A stretch of DNA of 64,000 nucleotides, from NCBI GenBank assembly GCA_022497155.1, contig MU385725.1:124001-188000 (forward strand), written 5' to 3'. Shown piece by piece: positions 43,183 through 55,847 of this stretch. Position numbers and translations under genes: made by a program. Source of the DNA: Whalleya microplaca (lineage: Eukaryota > Ascomycota > Sordariomycetes > Xylariales > Xylariaceae). Under the pieces are notes generated by a model. The model was not told the DNA's origin, made no database searches, and saw only the letters and a list, made by a program, of their open reading frames with translations. Position 1 is the first letter of the stretch; each line of letters opens with the position of its first letter.

Positions 43183-46100
43183 TTATATGCTCGCAACTCT
43201 TCCTCCCTCTTCTGGCATTCTTGCGTGGCAGACCATCAGTTTTAAACTTGTCCCCCACTCCTCGCATTCGGCCAGCACAGCACGGTCTCTGAAAATGCTA
43301 GATTTCATCCCCGTTGGGACCTCGTAGCATCGGTTATACCACCACCGTCCCACCTTCGAGACCATGTTCGTAATGTTTTCGTCGCCCGTCTCGGTTTTGT
43401 CGTTCATCATCTCCGCAAGACTGCGCTCGTCCTTCTTGCCCCCACTGCCAGGAGTGCTGGTGATCGCACTGGCTACTGGCACGCCAACACGGCAGTTCTT
43501 AACATCAACAAACCCCTTTTTGCCGAGAAGGCGGAGGATGGTGTCGGAAGTACTGCTGAGATTGAAATCGGAATTCTGTATGCTTACTCGCTCCTTTAAG
43601 CGACGTACAGCACGACGGGTACGGCCACCCATGTTGTTCAGGTCTACATCGAGGATGGATAACTCGATGAATCCGCCGGGCTTGAGAACACGTCGTGCCT
43701 CCGACATTATGTTGCGAATATGTGATTCTGGCGCGGCAGACGGGAAACGGAATACGACTGCCGTAAAACTGTCTGGACCAAAGGGAAATTTGTCCATATG
43801 AGAGGTGAATTGAATCTGGTGATGGTTGGGAGGCGAAAGAGGAAACGAAGCAACTGACTGGCGCCCTTCAGGTAACGGGGCACGAGGAGATAAGTTGTAG
43901 AAAGTTGCGGCAGGATACGTCTCCGCAGCATAGAAGGACCAGTCGTCATTTCCGAGCCCATCAATAACAAGGATCGAGTGGCGCTGCTCAGAATCGGCGG
44001 CATTGACGAGATCTTCACGGACTGGACTGAAAAGCACATGGCCAAATGTGAGCCATTTGCTAACAGTCATTGAACCGACTCGAAGGTTGACCTGCGAAAG
44101 GGGCGTCTCTTCACTTGTACGACTGCTGCTTGAGCTCCTTTTAGAAGCGCTAACCTCGGCGCTCTTGTTTGACGATGCGCTGTCTCGCTGAACAGTTGCA
44201 GGCGCCTGTGCATTGCTACTCTTTGGGCCATCATTCGATACGAATCTAGGAGCTGGGAGTTGTGTTGATGGTGGATCAGAGCTGAACCCGAAGGCTGCGT
44301 TAATCCTGGCCGTCATATCTGCGCTGTAGTGACTTGATGACGTGGCAGCCTTTCCAGTCTCGATTGAATCTCTAATGTCCTTGATGGGATGGGTTTTGAT
44401 AGTAGGTGACATGAGAGGCTTGCTAGAACTTCTTCTGAGGTCCGAGTCGCGATTGTCCAAATGAAACGGAAACCCTCGTGATGAGGTTGCAGAGGGGGGC
44501 ACCTCTCCTAATAGGTCGTTGTACTCGTCCCAAATCTCATCCTCACTAAGGGGTGCCATCGGCGTCGGAGTCGTAGCAGTATGATTCGAAAAGTTCACAG
44601 GCTCTGAATTGCTCGACCCTGAGCTTTCTGTGCACTCGGAACCCTTGAGAGGCGAAAAAGCAAGGAACTCCTCGCCTGGCCTACTCAGATCAAGTCGCGG
44701 ATCTCTGGTGGCAACTTCTTCGGCGGAAGAACTCTGGTTCACTGCTGGCTCAGTTGGCTCTACCTGTGTGGGCTCTGGAGAGGCTCCCTTCGGTGGACTT
44801 GGGCCCTTTGCAACTGATTCCTGGTCCACGCGGCCTAGACGGAGGGCTGGGAATTGACGACTGATACGATTGAAGGGCCGAGAGAAGCTCTGGGGCGACG
44901 TTTGTTCGCGGCGAGTATTGACAACCTTTGGAATCCTGCCAACTTGAGGAAGCCTGCTCGGGCGTCCTGTGGTAGCTGCTGGGGATGCTGGCTTCACATT
45001 TCGTTGTTGCTGTTCCGAGCGTGGTGCTTCATGCGTCTGAGAGGATGATGCAGCGATTCGCGTTGACTCCGATGTTATCTTCTGCGGCTGCAGAAGATAA
45101 TCTTGTGATGTCTTTCGAGCGTGCTCATTTATAGAACGTCTTTGGGTGCGCTTGTCTGTGGATGCCTGTGGAATGTCAAAGACCTCTGCTTCACGCAAAA
45201 TATCTCTGACATCTTGCTCTTCAGTATCTTCTTGCTCAGAGGAGTCCATCATTGTGTAGTAAGCAACTGGTTTGCTCAGAGCAGGTTTCGCCACTGCGGA
45301 TACACTTGCCTCAACTTGCTTCTTGGGGGCCTTTTTCGGCTGGCTCTGAGATCTGCTGAATAGATTCCATTTACGAGGAGACCTTGATCGCTTTGTTAAT
45401 TTCTTTGGCGTCGCCTTTGACTCTGATACATCGCGGGCAGGCTCCGGCTGAGAGTCCGCTACGGAGTCATCGGTTAAGGTGGTCGTCTCTATGCTGCCAG
45501 TGGACGAAGATATTCCTCTGGTGATGATGGGTTTCGGGACATTTACGGGAGCACGGTCTGGAGACCGTAGGCGCTGGACCGACCTTCGGTATGCAATGGT
45601 AGGTTTCATTGTGACATCTTCCGATGCACTGCTGTCTGATGGACGTCGAGACTTAATCGATGTACCAGGAAATGCCGACGGCCATAACGTCTGTCGTGCT
45701 TCTTCTCTGGAAGACAAGGAGGCAGCCGAGTTGTTGCGGGAGCCGATGCTTGGACGAACGAAAGGAATACTTTGATTACTCTCGGTTCTAGATAACTCGG
45801 AACTGGCGTTTCGATTCTCTACAATCTCTCCACCAGCGATTATCACTGGGTTCATTCGTTCCAAAAGAAAAAGATCAGTTGATTGAGGGCTTGTGACACT
45901 CTCTGACGCAGATGCTGGACTTAGCAAGTTGTGTGACAGGTTCGCTGCGTTGCTGCTACGTCTCTTAACAGCTCCAATCCTCCCGTATCCCTCGTAGCCT
46001 GTCCCAGCTGCTGGGCCTTTTCGGGTCGGCTTATCTTTCTTTTCTACTGGTGATATTTCAGGGGCAGCAGCCTTAGTCCGCCGCCCGAAAATCGGAAACC

Positions 46101-47655
46101 TGGTCTTGAATGCAGAAACACCCGGACTGGGCGTCCTGGAGGGTTTACTTGGCCGAGAGCTTTCCGGAATTCCCAATCCGGGTGCTGATGCGGGTTCTCG
46201 ACTAAGGGGAGTCTTTGATGGACTCCCCGATCTTGGTAGTGAACTTGGTGCCAACTGAAGGCTTTGACGTCTATCAGTAAGGCTTGCAGAGGAGAGATTA
46301 CTGTGAATGATGGGAATCGGGCCACCAAATTGAGAGTAAAGGTTAGGTGCCCCATCTCTGCTTGGCCGAGATGGTGGTATTTGCCGTGAGACTGAAGATG
46401 TAGCTTGATGAGTTCGTTCACGAGTCGTTTGTGCGGTCTTCGTCGGAGACAGGGATCTCATCACAGGCAGAGCAGGTATCCGAGGGGCTTTAGTCGGCGA
46501 TACATCCTCGCTTTTGTCCTTCTTAAATTTCTGAGACGATTTTCGAGGTGGGGGGTTTGGAGGTATTGGTGATAACCCTCGGCGTGGCTTTTTCTCCTTT
46601 TTATCTTCAGCACGTACTGTTGAGTTTGATGATGACGACGTCAACGCTTCCCGGACTGCAGCGAGACCCTGCGGATCGGCACCGAAATTATCTCCTTCAT
46701 TCGGTATACTCCCGGCTCTTCTCCGGGTCACCGGTGGTCTTGTCTGGCCTGGACTTGGTAGTCTTACCCTAGCCGCAGGAAGGCGCATTGGCGCAACGAC
46801 CCCGGGAGATTGCGAAGACATCGAGGTAGGAGTTGTATCACGGCTGTAAGGACTAGGTCCAGGTGACTCCGAAAATCTGGTGGACGGGCTGGCGCTGAAG
46901 GTGCTCAGCTGACTATGGCTGCTTGCTCCAGAGAAGAGTGGTGTAGGCGGTGGGAGATTTTCCGTTGCGAGTCTAAAAGGGACATCTATGCTTGGTCCGT
47001 CTCTAGAGGGAGGAAGCTCTATATCTCGATAGCGGTCCAACTCCGGATAGACTCTAGTGGGCTCTTTAGGTGTTCGGGTTAGTTCGACCTTTTGTGCGAC
47101 CCGGATCTCAACAGGGCTGTCCGTGATATGCCGATCCAAAAAAGGAGCGCCATGGTCAAGCGAAGTCTGCAATCTCGGTATCGACGACGACGACGAACTA
47201 GTTCTCCCCGAACTCGAACGTGACTGGTTTTGCGAGTTCGTGCGTTCCTGGGATATACTGGACTGCTTTCGACGTAATGCATTCTGAGGTTGTCTCAACG
47301 AACTAGCCTGTTCACGTGGAGTTGATGTAGAGCCCGATGTAGTTGCTATTGGTCTCGTGGAACCTGAACTGGTAGACCAAGACTGTGTTTCATGAGTAAG
47401 TGGCGGTCTAATGGGGTAATTCTGCGTGCTTGGCTTCCGCGTGGAGGGGTTCTGTGGTATTCGGCTCTGAGGCGTCCTAGATTGCGGGTTTGATGGAGGC
47501 CCGTATCTAGCGTTTTCAGCCTCCCTTCGAGCTATTCGACTCAATGCCGGCGGAAAGTCTTGCTTGGATGTCTCCATTACACCTCCCATTCTTTTCGACT
47601 GGGATCCATTACCCCCTCTACCCCGGGAATCAGAGCGTGGTCTGATAGACGCCAT
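43183..47655 (-). CDS. Large disordered protein with C-terminal methyltransferase-like domain
   Basis: A single exon of 1490 residues from ATG 47655. Residues 1 to ~1150 are Ser/Pro/Arg-rich and disordered, with many S/T-P and RRxS sites, suggesting heavy phosphorylation and possible association with cytoskeleton or nucleus. From ~1155 the sequence becomes globular: ILVIDGLGNDDWSFYAAE at a class I methyltransferase motif I position, then HMDKFPFGPDSFTAVVFRF, ARRVLKPGGFIELSILD and GFVDVKNCRVGVP. The glycine loop of motif I (usually D-x-G-x-G-x-G) is reduced to DGLGNDD, so S-adenosylmethionine binding may be altered. It ends in a Trp/Cys-containing tail (RWWYNRCYEVP). Target and partner are unknown. 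The length and absence of introns over 4.4 kb are notable here. Confidence 0.8.
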   Translation of the reverse strand: MASIRPRSDSRGRGGNGSQSKRMGGVMETSKQDFPPALSRIARREAENARYGPPSNPQSRTPQSRIPQNPSTRKPSTQNYPIRPPLTHETQSWSTSSGSTRPIATTSGSTSTPREQASSLRQPQNALRRKQSSISQERTNSQNQSRSSSGRTSSSSSSIPRLQTSLDHGAPFLDRHITDSPVEIRVAQKVELTRTPKEPTRVYPELDRYRDIELPPSRDGPSIDVPFRLATENLPPPTPLFSGASSHSQLSTFSASPSTRFSESPGPSPYSRDTTPTSMSSQSPGVVAPMRLPAARVRLPSPGQTRPPVTRRRAGSIPNEGDNFGADPQGLAAVREALTSSSSNSTVRAEDKKEKKPRRGLSPIPPNPPPRKSSQKFKKDKSEDVSPTKAPRIPALPVMRSLSPTKTAQTTRERTHQATSSVSRQIPPSRPSRDGAPNLYSQFGGPIPIIHSNLSSASLTDRRQSLQLAPSSLPRSGSPSKTPLSREPASAPGLGIPESSRPSKPSRTPSPGVSAFKTRFPIFGRRTKAAAPEISPVEKKDKPTRKGPAAGTGYEGYGRIGAVKRRSSNAANLSHNLLSPASASESVTSPQSTDLFLLERMNPVIIAGGEIVENRNASSELSRTESNQSIPFVRPSIGSRNNSAASLSSREEARQTLWPSAFPGTSIKSRRPSDSSASEDVTMKPTIAYRRSVQRLRSPDRAPVNVPKPIITRGISSSTGSIETTTLTDDSVADSQPEPARDVSESKATPKKLTKRSRSPRKWNLFSRSQSQPKKAPKKQVEASVSAVAKPALSKPVAYYTMMDSSEQEDTEEQDVRDILREAEVFDIPQASTDKRTQRRSINEHARKTSQDYLLQPQKITSESTRIAASSSQTHEAPRSEQQQRNVKPASPAATTGRPSRLPQVGRIPKVVNTRREQTSPQSFSRPFNRISRQFPALRLGRVDQESVAKGPSPPKGASPEPTQVEPTEPAVNQSSSAEEVATRDPRLDLSRPGEEFLAFSPLKGSECTESSGSSNSEPVNFSNHTATTPTPMAPLSEDEIWDEYNDLLGEVPPSATSSRGFPFHLDNRDSDLRRSSSKPLMSPTIKTHPIKDIRDSIETGKAATSSSHYSADMTARINAAFGFSSDPPSTQLPAPRFVSNDGPKSSNAQAPATVQRDSASSNKSAEVSASKRSSSSSRTSEETPLSQVNLRVGSMTVSKWLTFGHVLFSPVREDLVNAADSEQRHSILVIDGLGNDDWSFYAAETYPAATFYNLSPRAPLPEGRQSVASFPLSPPNHHQIQFTSHMDKFPFGPDSFTAVVFRFPSAAPESHIRNIMSEARRVLKPGGFIELSILDVDLNNMGGRTRRAVRRLKERVSIQNSDFNLSSTSDTILRLLGKKGFVDVKNCRVGVPVASAITSTPGSGGKKDERSLAEMMNDKTETGDENITNMVSKVGRWWYNRCYEVPTGMKSSIFRDRAVLAECEEWGTSLKLMVCHARMPEEGGRVASI

Positions 47656-50600
47656 ATCGACTTATTAGCTCGAGGGAACGATCGAAAGCTCAACCATGAT
47701 ACTGTAAGGTTAGGCGTCCATTATAACCAGGGTGTAGGTACATCCACATATAATCCTATATGGGTGGTTAGCAGCGAGACCTAGCCGATAGGCATACTAA
47801 TAGAGGGCACAACCTAGTAATATTTATTACAAATGGATTTTGCTATTTTTGCCAGTCGTCAATTAGGTGCTGACAAGCCACACACCACTTCACTAAGGCG
47901 ACGCAATGGATGTGAGGAAACTGGTAACCCGGTTCGCCTTAACGCATAAGCGTCGTTGGCCGCAATTCGTAACCGCCTTGCCAATTTTATGCTAATTTCC
48001 AATACCCTGGGGTACCCGGCCGCAGAACGCAAGGGGATATGCAAGAGCGGGCAAGACAAGTAATAAGTCTTACCGGCCGACTCAAGAACAGAAACACGGA
48101 AGACAGATATTAATGGACATTAGCGGGAGAGGTGAAAGAAACAGCCGTCAAGGAGGGAAGGACTAAGCAGAGAAGGCCGCGAAAGGACGTCGAAAACGGT
48201 CGGGCCCGGGGAGAGTTCCTTGTGGGGACGCAACGTTTCCGCGTGGATGTACAGTAGGAATGGCAGCCGGGCAAGATCGTGTGAAGAGTCTGGTGTGGTA
48301 GTACAAAAGACAGCGGGGGACTTGCGGGCGTTTATTAAGCGTTGACGCCGTCGTCCTCTTTACAACAACGGCCCTTATATTAGTGAAAGGTTTCTGCTGC
48401 GGTCACGGTCGTCTGCGAACGCTAAAGAAACCGACGGCTTTGGAGCTATGACAAGAATAGCTCAACAGGTGCGGGCGCTGGTCCCAATGGATGCTACTCC
48501 TCTTTATCGAGTGGACAACGAGAGAGGGAAAGAGAAGTAACACAAAACGATCCGGTCCGGGAGTAAGAAACGAGACAATATCGGCAGAGTCATCGGAGAG
48601 TAGGAGAGAGGCGAGACTGTATATACATATAACAAGAAGATACCTGGACGTTTTAGCTTACTTCGCCCTTTCACCTTGCATATTCGCAAGACGATGAAGT
48701 ACCCAGAGATATGGACAAGGACTATGGTACGAAGTACATGGGCGAATAGGTAGTCCCATTTGACAAGCTGTGGCGCAAAGGCCCCTGTCAAGGACCAAGA
48801 TGCGAGCCTTTGCATCACATCTGCAAATGAGATGCAGTGTGCAGAATGGAGTCGCCGAGTCTGCGGCCTGGTTGGCAGCGGGCATTGTGGGCTTTGCGGA
48901 GCAGGGACTGAGCCGATCGACAGCAAGGGTCCTACAACAATGCTGTGTCAACGGTGTCAACGAAGAAAGGTTCTATGTAGATCAACAATCGCCATATCCA
49001 GATATTTCCCAGTTTTCATTCTAGTGTCTGTTTGACAAGGGCACAAAGCAGGAACAGAGGGAAAACAGCCAAGCTAGGGGGGAGATGACTGGTCTTCCGG
49101 TGTTGCTCGTTGCTGTAGAGCATTCGGTTGCTGACGATGCTAGCATGCACATCTGCGAGTAAGAGAAACCGGTGCGAAATGGTCTTAAATCGTGCATATT
49201 CCAGCGTCCTATGAGAGCGCTGTAGGGGGCTCTACACGATACTATTCGCTAAAGAGGATCCTTGACACTTGCCGACCTCTTCCTGGTTGGGTCGAGCAAG
49301 ATAGTCGAGGCGTCCAGAGCCTACTACTGTAGCTTTACAAGTAGATGGTCATGCGACGCTAGCGGTAATGTCTATACATGACATCTGGAGTAAGTATAAA
49401 CTAATGTAAGGTGGGCACCGATTGATACGAGGGTGTTGCTCGCTCACATGGGATGTTTTAACGCTGATCGAATAGTGTGATACTGGCAATGGATGAAGGT
49501 GACGGATGAGGGGAAAGCGACGGCAAAGCGACGGCAAAGCCAGAAAATGACAGTGCACCTTGCAGTGGCTGGTGTTGGCTGGGGTTGGTCACTTGCTGGT
49601 CACTGTTGGTCACTGGCAAGACCGGGCTCTACCGTTCGGGTACTTGCGGGGAATGAGAGGCAGCCTACCCGTGGCCTGTGTCGTGTGCTCGCTGGCAGGC
49701 AAAAAATGCTGTCTGTTACCATGCCATGGAATTACCGTACCAGTGCTGCTGAAGGACAGCTGGCAGTGGCAGTGATTGAGGTAGTTTAGCGGGAATACAA
49801 GGTGCGGGCCGCCTACGGAACAGAGATTGCTAGAGATGTCAACTACCAACCTAACCCCCTGGACTTACACATACTACGTAGTGTAGTAGGCATCGTATGG
49901 TACCAAGAAATGGACCATAACTACATGAAGTATGTATGTACTGCTTTTTCTGGGGCTTTAAGGGTCGAGACTCTCCCTTACACACGTATTCGACTTCGTT
50001 ATGTACTACATGTAGCAAGTACGAGAGAGGCCTCTAATCCAAGCATCGTCATCGTATAGTAAGTTTCTTTTTCGTTGTAAAACACGTATACAGGTTCAAT
50101 CTCTCTCTCTACCAGGACGCTTAGCTTCGCGATTATTTTCCGTCTACATCCGTATGCACACAAAGGTTTCAGATGATTTCCAGAACTTGACGGTTCCACC
50201 ACAGCGTGATATCTTCTCCTGCATGTCTCACTTTTTGTTCTCTCCGAAAGCGCCAAAATCGTGCACCCGCTCGCCCCCATCCACCACGATCTTGGTTCCA
50301 TCGACCTAACGTATGGTTCTAATGTAGGTTAGTAGCTTGGACTGTGACATCCTTGCCTCTCCCCACTTAACGGGCGCTTGTGAGTCGTTCTAAGTTGCCC
50401 TCCTCTGTTGCTCAATATTCATGGAGTTATCAAGCATTGATTCTGGCGTTGATACAATTTATTATAGTTTACTACTCGGAAGTTTTCCATTGTCACTTAT
50501 CACTAGTGTTTAAGACTAGGCTAACACTGATCTACAATTATAGCCTATAATGGGCAATTATTGTCTAGTAGGTAAAACCGTAGGCAGTATTATTTCATCC

Positions 50601-53600
50601 ATTGGCGGCTTGCCTATCATAGAACGTTACAGCACTACACCCCCGTGTTCAACAAAAAGTTACCTCTCACAAACCATATCATGGCGTAAAAGATCCAACC
50701 AGCGATACTACAAGCTAAAGTACCGGAGGGCTGCAGAGATATCCACTACGACGGGGTTTCATTCGCTGCTGACAGGGTCTTAGTTTAGGATGTAGTATGG
50801 AATATTATAATGGATTTTCTGATTGGCTTCTTTGCGTTATTTATCATCCAATAAACTCTCGCGGGATTGGCTTTCATAGAACCATACTATGAGAGAGACG
50901 GGGCTCGCAGTTGGTGCTTCTGCATGTCTCTCCCTATCTGTGTGGGTTTGCAGCTCTTCTCTGCCAATCTTCTCATCAAAAAGGCCTTCGGTGAAGTTTG
51001 TTAATATAGACAACTTAATAAGCGACGCCGTCGACGATCGTTCGGATCATCCCTGGACGTTCGATCTCTTTCATTCATTCGCAACTTTCACGCCCATGCG
51101 TTTTAATCCTGGAAGTCCATACTCTTCATCTCCAACTATCCCAACATCCAACAACTCTGTTGGAGATCCCAAACCACAAACACTGCTTTCGAAGGATGAG
51201 ACGATTTACCGGGGTAATCGGAATCAGATGCCGGATGTTGGTCAAGGCCCGTCGCCACTTCTGCCTCCCTCTAACTTGTTGTCATCGCAGTACATGACAA
51301 AATCTTCAAATGCGGGTTAAGCGGGTTGAAGAGCCTAACTAAGCTTTATTCCTTTCCAAGTGACTAACAATACGCCTAGAATAGTATACAATACGACTTG
51401 GGATCCTAGTCTTCATCGGTCGGCTCTTGGCGACCACTCGACTGGGCCACCGATATACATACCCAGACGTTTAGGAAGTATCAAAGTACACTTTTACTCA
51501 CTGAGCAAGTTGCTAAACCGTTTACGTGCGCCAGTTGAGTTTCAATCCTGGCGGAACACTGTTCGGTACACATTCGCGACATCTGCCTGCATACGGAATA
51601 CGTGTAGGTAGCAGGTAGTGAGAGGCTCCTGTCGCCTGCAGCGCAAATCGCAACACGTGCGAGGCAAGACAAGCTGAAAGCTACATGATCTGGGGCAGAG
51701 CTAATGCGCTGTGGCAGGCCATCTTGCGTCAAGTTGTCTTAAAACTGGCCTACGAAGCTTGCCAGAACGCCGGGATCCCTAATAAAATCGGTGCAGGCCC
51801 GGCCATTCGGGCCCACTGACACTTTATTAACTGCGAGCCTGGCAGCTGTGGCGAGTGCCGAGTATGTACATGCACTCCGCCACAGTCGTATACCAGGCGT
51901 TACATCCCATAGTTAGGACGGAATAGAGGCGGTCCTGACGGGGCTCCAGACGGACTGGGCGAGTGCCGATGTGGCTATGTGGCTAGTGCCATGCTGTCGA
52001 CGTGGCATTCCCATTCTCCAGCACTCGCTGGCTCGCCTAGCAGTCTAAGCGAGAACTGGGAACCTGAAGGCAAACCTCAGGAGGCCGTCGTCGAAGCCTG
52101 CGTCCCGCGACTGGTTTGTGGGACTGAGATACACAATGTAGATATGAGGCAACATCGTGAGCAGATAGAAAAAAAATAACAGACGATGGGAATAACGGCG
52201 GAACGGTCCACCTTGGCAATCGATGGCAGGGCTCTAAACCCAATCGCACGCGCTGGCCCTTGCCGCGACCAGGGGCCTTTCAGGTGAGCAGGGGTCTTCT
52301 GCACGGCGATTGGACGTGGACGTGAGACAGCCTCGGCCAAGACTTTGGGGACTTTGGAGTCGCCCAAATAACGTGACGAGAAGATGGTGTGAAGGCTTCT
52401 CTTCTCGGTCGAATTCCTGCCGTTGCTGAAAATCCTTTTCCAACGACACCCAACGGTTTTTACATACTCGTCATCCCCTTCGTCCCAAGGATCCGGCTTG
52501 AAGAATTGCTTGCCATGTGCGGACTCTGACTCGCCGTAGAAAAGACGCTCGGTAAGACTGTGGCGTTGTTGGAACAGTTATACATATGTAGAAGAAATGC
52601 GGGATTAGCGCGCTCTTAACTTGTGCCGTTGGCGCCGATATACCCTCCCATCGTCGATATCACGATACTAAGACGCGTAGCAAGTTCCACAAATGATCGC
52701 CTGTTACTCCTGCAAGTGGGAGCTGAGTAAGTAGCTCGCCGCTCCTTAGGTACTCCTCGCCGTCGATCCTAGGACCAAAGCATGCGGGCAACATGTATGT
52801 CTGAGACATTCCAGATCTCGCCCTGAAAATCGCCCTGAAAATCAAGCTTCCAGCTACCTAGCTTGATATGGAGCCCTTCCATCAGAACCAACGTCGAAGT
52901 TGGGACGACGTCTGTTTTCGGCAGTGTACGTAAGGCCTCGTAAATCATATCGTATCTGCCAACTCTCCCATGACTCGCGATCACCAACAGACCTCAACCC
53001 TCAAAGGCCCCAACAGTAGGTATTTACAGTTCTTCCAATAAGCGCGGGCAGCGCCAAATGGCGCTTCTGTTGGTGACACGGCTCTACCTTGGCTAGTCGA
53101 CCAAATAAGTAATTACTAAAAACGGTGACGTGCTCCACCCTCGCGGCGACCAATTTAGGGCTTCCTAGTTGGCCTAGCTGACTGGCCGTCCTAGCAAATA
53201 GCCGCCCCTAAGAAGGCTTCCGTCTATACGTAGAGTGTACGAGTGCCTAGATAGGTAATTAGTACTATCTGTTTGCCTAGCACCGGCTAGCCGACGGCCC
53301 ACTGTGATGATCCCTCTTCTTCCAAAGCAGCCAGTCTCGAAGTCACGAGACCCCATGGAGAGGGCTTTCACAAGGCGAGCTGACGACTGTTGTCTCTCTG
53401 CTCTTATCGTACCCTAAATTAATTTGGCCTTGGGTTTGGGCCTCTCGCACCGATAGGCTTGCCGACTCTCTTGCTTCCGTATGACAAGAAGGATGGTCAT
53501 CTGATGTTGTGGCGAAACGGCCATTCGCCCGAGCCCAAGATTAAGACGCTCGATGAGCCATATGACTCTGATCCTACGGCATAGGGGAGGTTGTATGGAG

Positions 53601-55847
53601 TTAGAACACTCGTTCTGTGAAGGCGATGCAGTCGATTATCAACTGATGTTGGCCAGTCATCATTGCTTACCCCAGGACGGCGCTGCGGAGGCCAACTTGG
53701 GACGAAAGCGATCTCGCCTAGTCTTGCTCCTTCCGCTCGATAAGGGAGAGGCCAGGATGGCCCGGCCGCGGACGCCTAGAAACCGCCTATCAGCCTAGCC
53801 TAGGCCACCGGCGCTTCCCTTGTGGGGAAGAACAGCCTCGCTCGTCCGTCTTTAGTGTGCACAACACGTACCTATATTTCTAATAGGGAACGTGCACAAC
53901 GGTTGGTAAGCCTCCTGAGTACAGAAATAGGGGCACGACAGACGCGATCGAACGTTTCTCGAGCCCCAAAGAGTCACAAGCCGCAACACACTGTCTAAGG
54001 CTGGACGTTTCGCTGTCTCGTGGGCACGGCGTCCGAGACATGCATACGTGCTCGCGGCCTACCAGAGCACGCGGATCTGCTCCGAGCCGCCCGGTCTTTT
54101 CAGCTCGGGAGGTGTGGTATGGTGCGGGTGTCTCGATGAGACAGTCGTCAGACGTCAGTTTTCAGATGACCTCGGGCGATACTTTCTTTCCGTGATTCAG
54201 ACCTGTTCACTTCTGTGCGTGGGTTTGAGTCTTCAATACGTAACCTCCGTGACTTATTTTCAGGATTTAACTATTATATCTAGTTGGTAGAAGTTAGTCA
54301 AGATCTGACAGAGCCTCTAGCTAGTGATTTAGAGTCAGGAGCAGTAGATTAATATTATACAGAACGTTCCTAGGTACATGGTAGTAATTTGCCACGTTAT
54401 TAGGAGTGGTCTTGAGCACAGTTTCGTGTAACTAGATATCTGCTTGTGCCTCAACGGTAACACGTGCGTATCAGTACAATAGTTTTCTCTAGATAGATAT
54501 GATAGCTGCTATAATATTGAGAGATATCGACTCAGAATAGTAGTATCTATTGTATGATGCCCGTCTAAATCTCAAGCCTTCTAAACGACCCGAACGAGAG
54601 TAACTGCATAGATAACTTTAGACTGAATTTCTTTTTTAAAGTGGTCTATTATGTTATGTAGTCAAGTACGTCATGTCATTCATCTAGACCATTCCACTTC
54701 GTCCTACCCATTACCCAAAGACTTAGATAGCCTCCCTGGCTATATATTGTTCCATCCAACATGGAGTGTTCGTACTGCCCATACCGCATTCAGCATTATC
54801 CGGGGTGTGAAAGCCAACTCCAGGCCTCGCTTCATCCCGTCCCGTACCTTCCCTGACGCGGTGATTTAGTTGCGGTCTCGGCTCGGATTTGTTGCTGTCA
54901 CCTGGTGCTCACCCCATTGTCACATACTTCCCACCCTGGCGTCACACGGACTCTATCTAGTCTACAACACGGGAAATTCCCTTGCTTCATTCAACCCGCA
55001 TAGCACCGCACATAGATAACTTTAATCGTAGAGCAGTGCAAGCTGCCTATATAGTAGCATAGATTTCTGGAAGGTGGTAGGTAGCAAGTAGTGAAGACAC
55101 ATTTAGCCCCTAATCTCAAAGCATACGTCTGTCCAAATATATAGCTGGCAATCTGATTGAGAACAAGCTGCCATATATCCTACGCCCTTATCTAGATCCA
55201 GCGGGTATATTCTGAAGCACGATTCTGCCTCACTTATAACGATTATTACTCATAGATCGCCCTCAACTCCTCGACTCCCCTCCATTCAAATACGTAGTCA
55301 TAACGCCTTGCAAAGTTCATGATGACCCACGACACTAATAGAGATATGGGCCTCCTTCAAGATCGGGCCGTAGTTTAAGTCAAGATCCTGAGAGGAAGAA
55401 TACGAGAACACGCAGGTTGATTATTAGCCCTCGATAAAACACACGTCGCACGTAACTCCGAAAAATCGTAAAACATGGGTCCGTTTGTCCAGAAGAAAAT
55501 CATGTTACCGCTATAGCCTTATCTAGCCCTCCCTGCTCGAGAACCTGTTGTTTACGTGTGCAAATATCATGAAAGAGGCCTGCCGCAAGACCTGGAAATA
55601 GTAGCATCGCATGGTGCCCCTCATCGTAAACCAATGGAATGAAGTAGTGTACATCGGCCAACCGTGATGAGGTGATGAGAATGTTGAAAAGCAACGCGTC
55701 CTGTCCGTACTCGGCCCCCCATGCGCTTGCGATCTCATGAGTTCGGAGGCATCTCAATTATGCCACGACAGGACCGAATCGCTTTGCTCTCGCTTCAGCC
55801 TTAGCCTTCTCGGTTGGGTCGGTCAGAATAGCGTTTGTGATTCCTCC
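47656..55847. other. Eight-kilobase stretch without recognisable genes
   Basis: No frame longer than about 145 codons and none with family motifs. Frames at 48504-48926 (minus), 50889-51320 (plus) and 55500-55757 (minus) were read and not recognised. The stretch contains short tandem patterns, such as GCGACGGCAAA at 49509-49532 and GGTCACT/TTGGTCACT near 49587-49617. It is not strongly AT-biased, so it is not obvious RIP heterochromatin. It could hold non-coding RNA genes or decayed genes that cannot be seen here. Confidence 0.45.

Noticed and set aside
50889..51320. 143-codon plus frame starting with a signal-peptide-like stretch
   Set aside because: A secreted protein was considered, but the body is Ser/Pro/Asn low complexity with no cysteines or neighbouring exons to support it.
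55500..55757. 85-codon minus frame (GAEYGQDALLFNILITS)
   Set aside because: Looks somewhat protein-like, but too short, unrecognised and without in-frame exons; left as non-coding.
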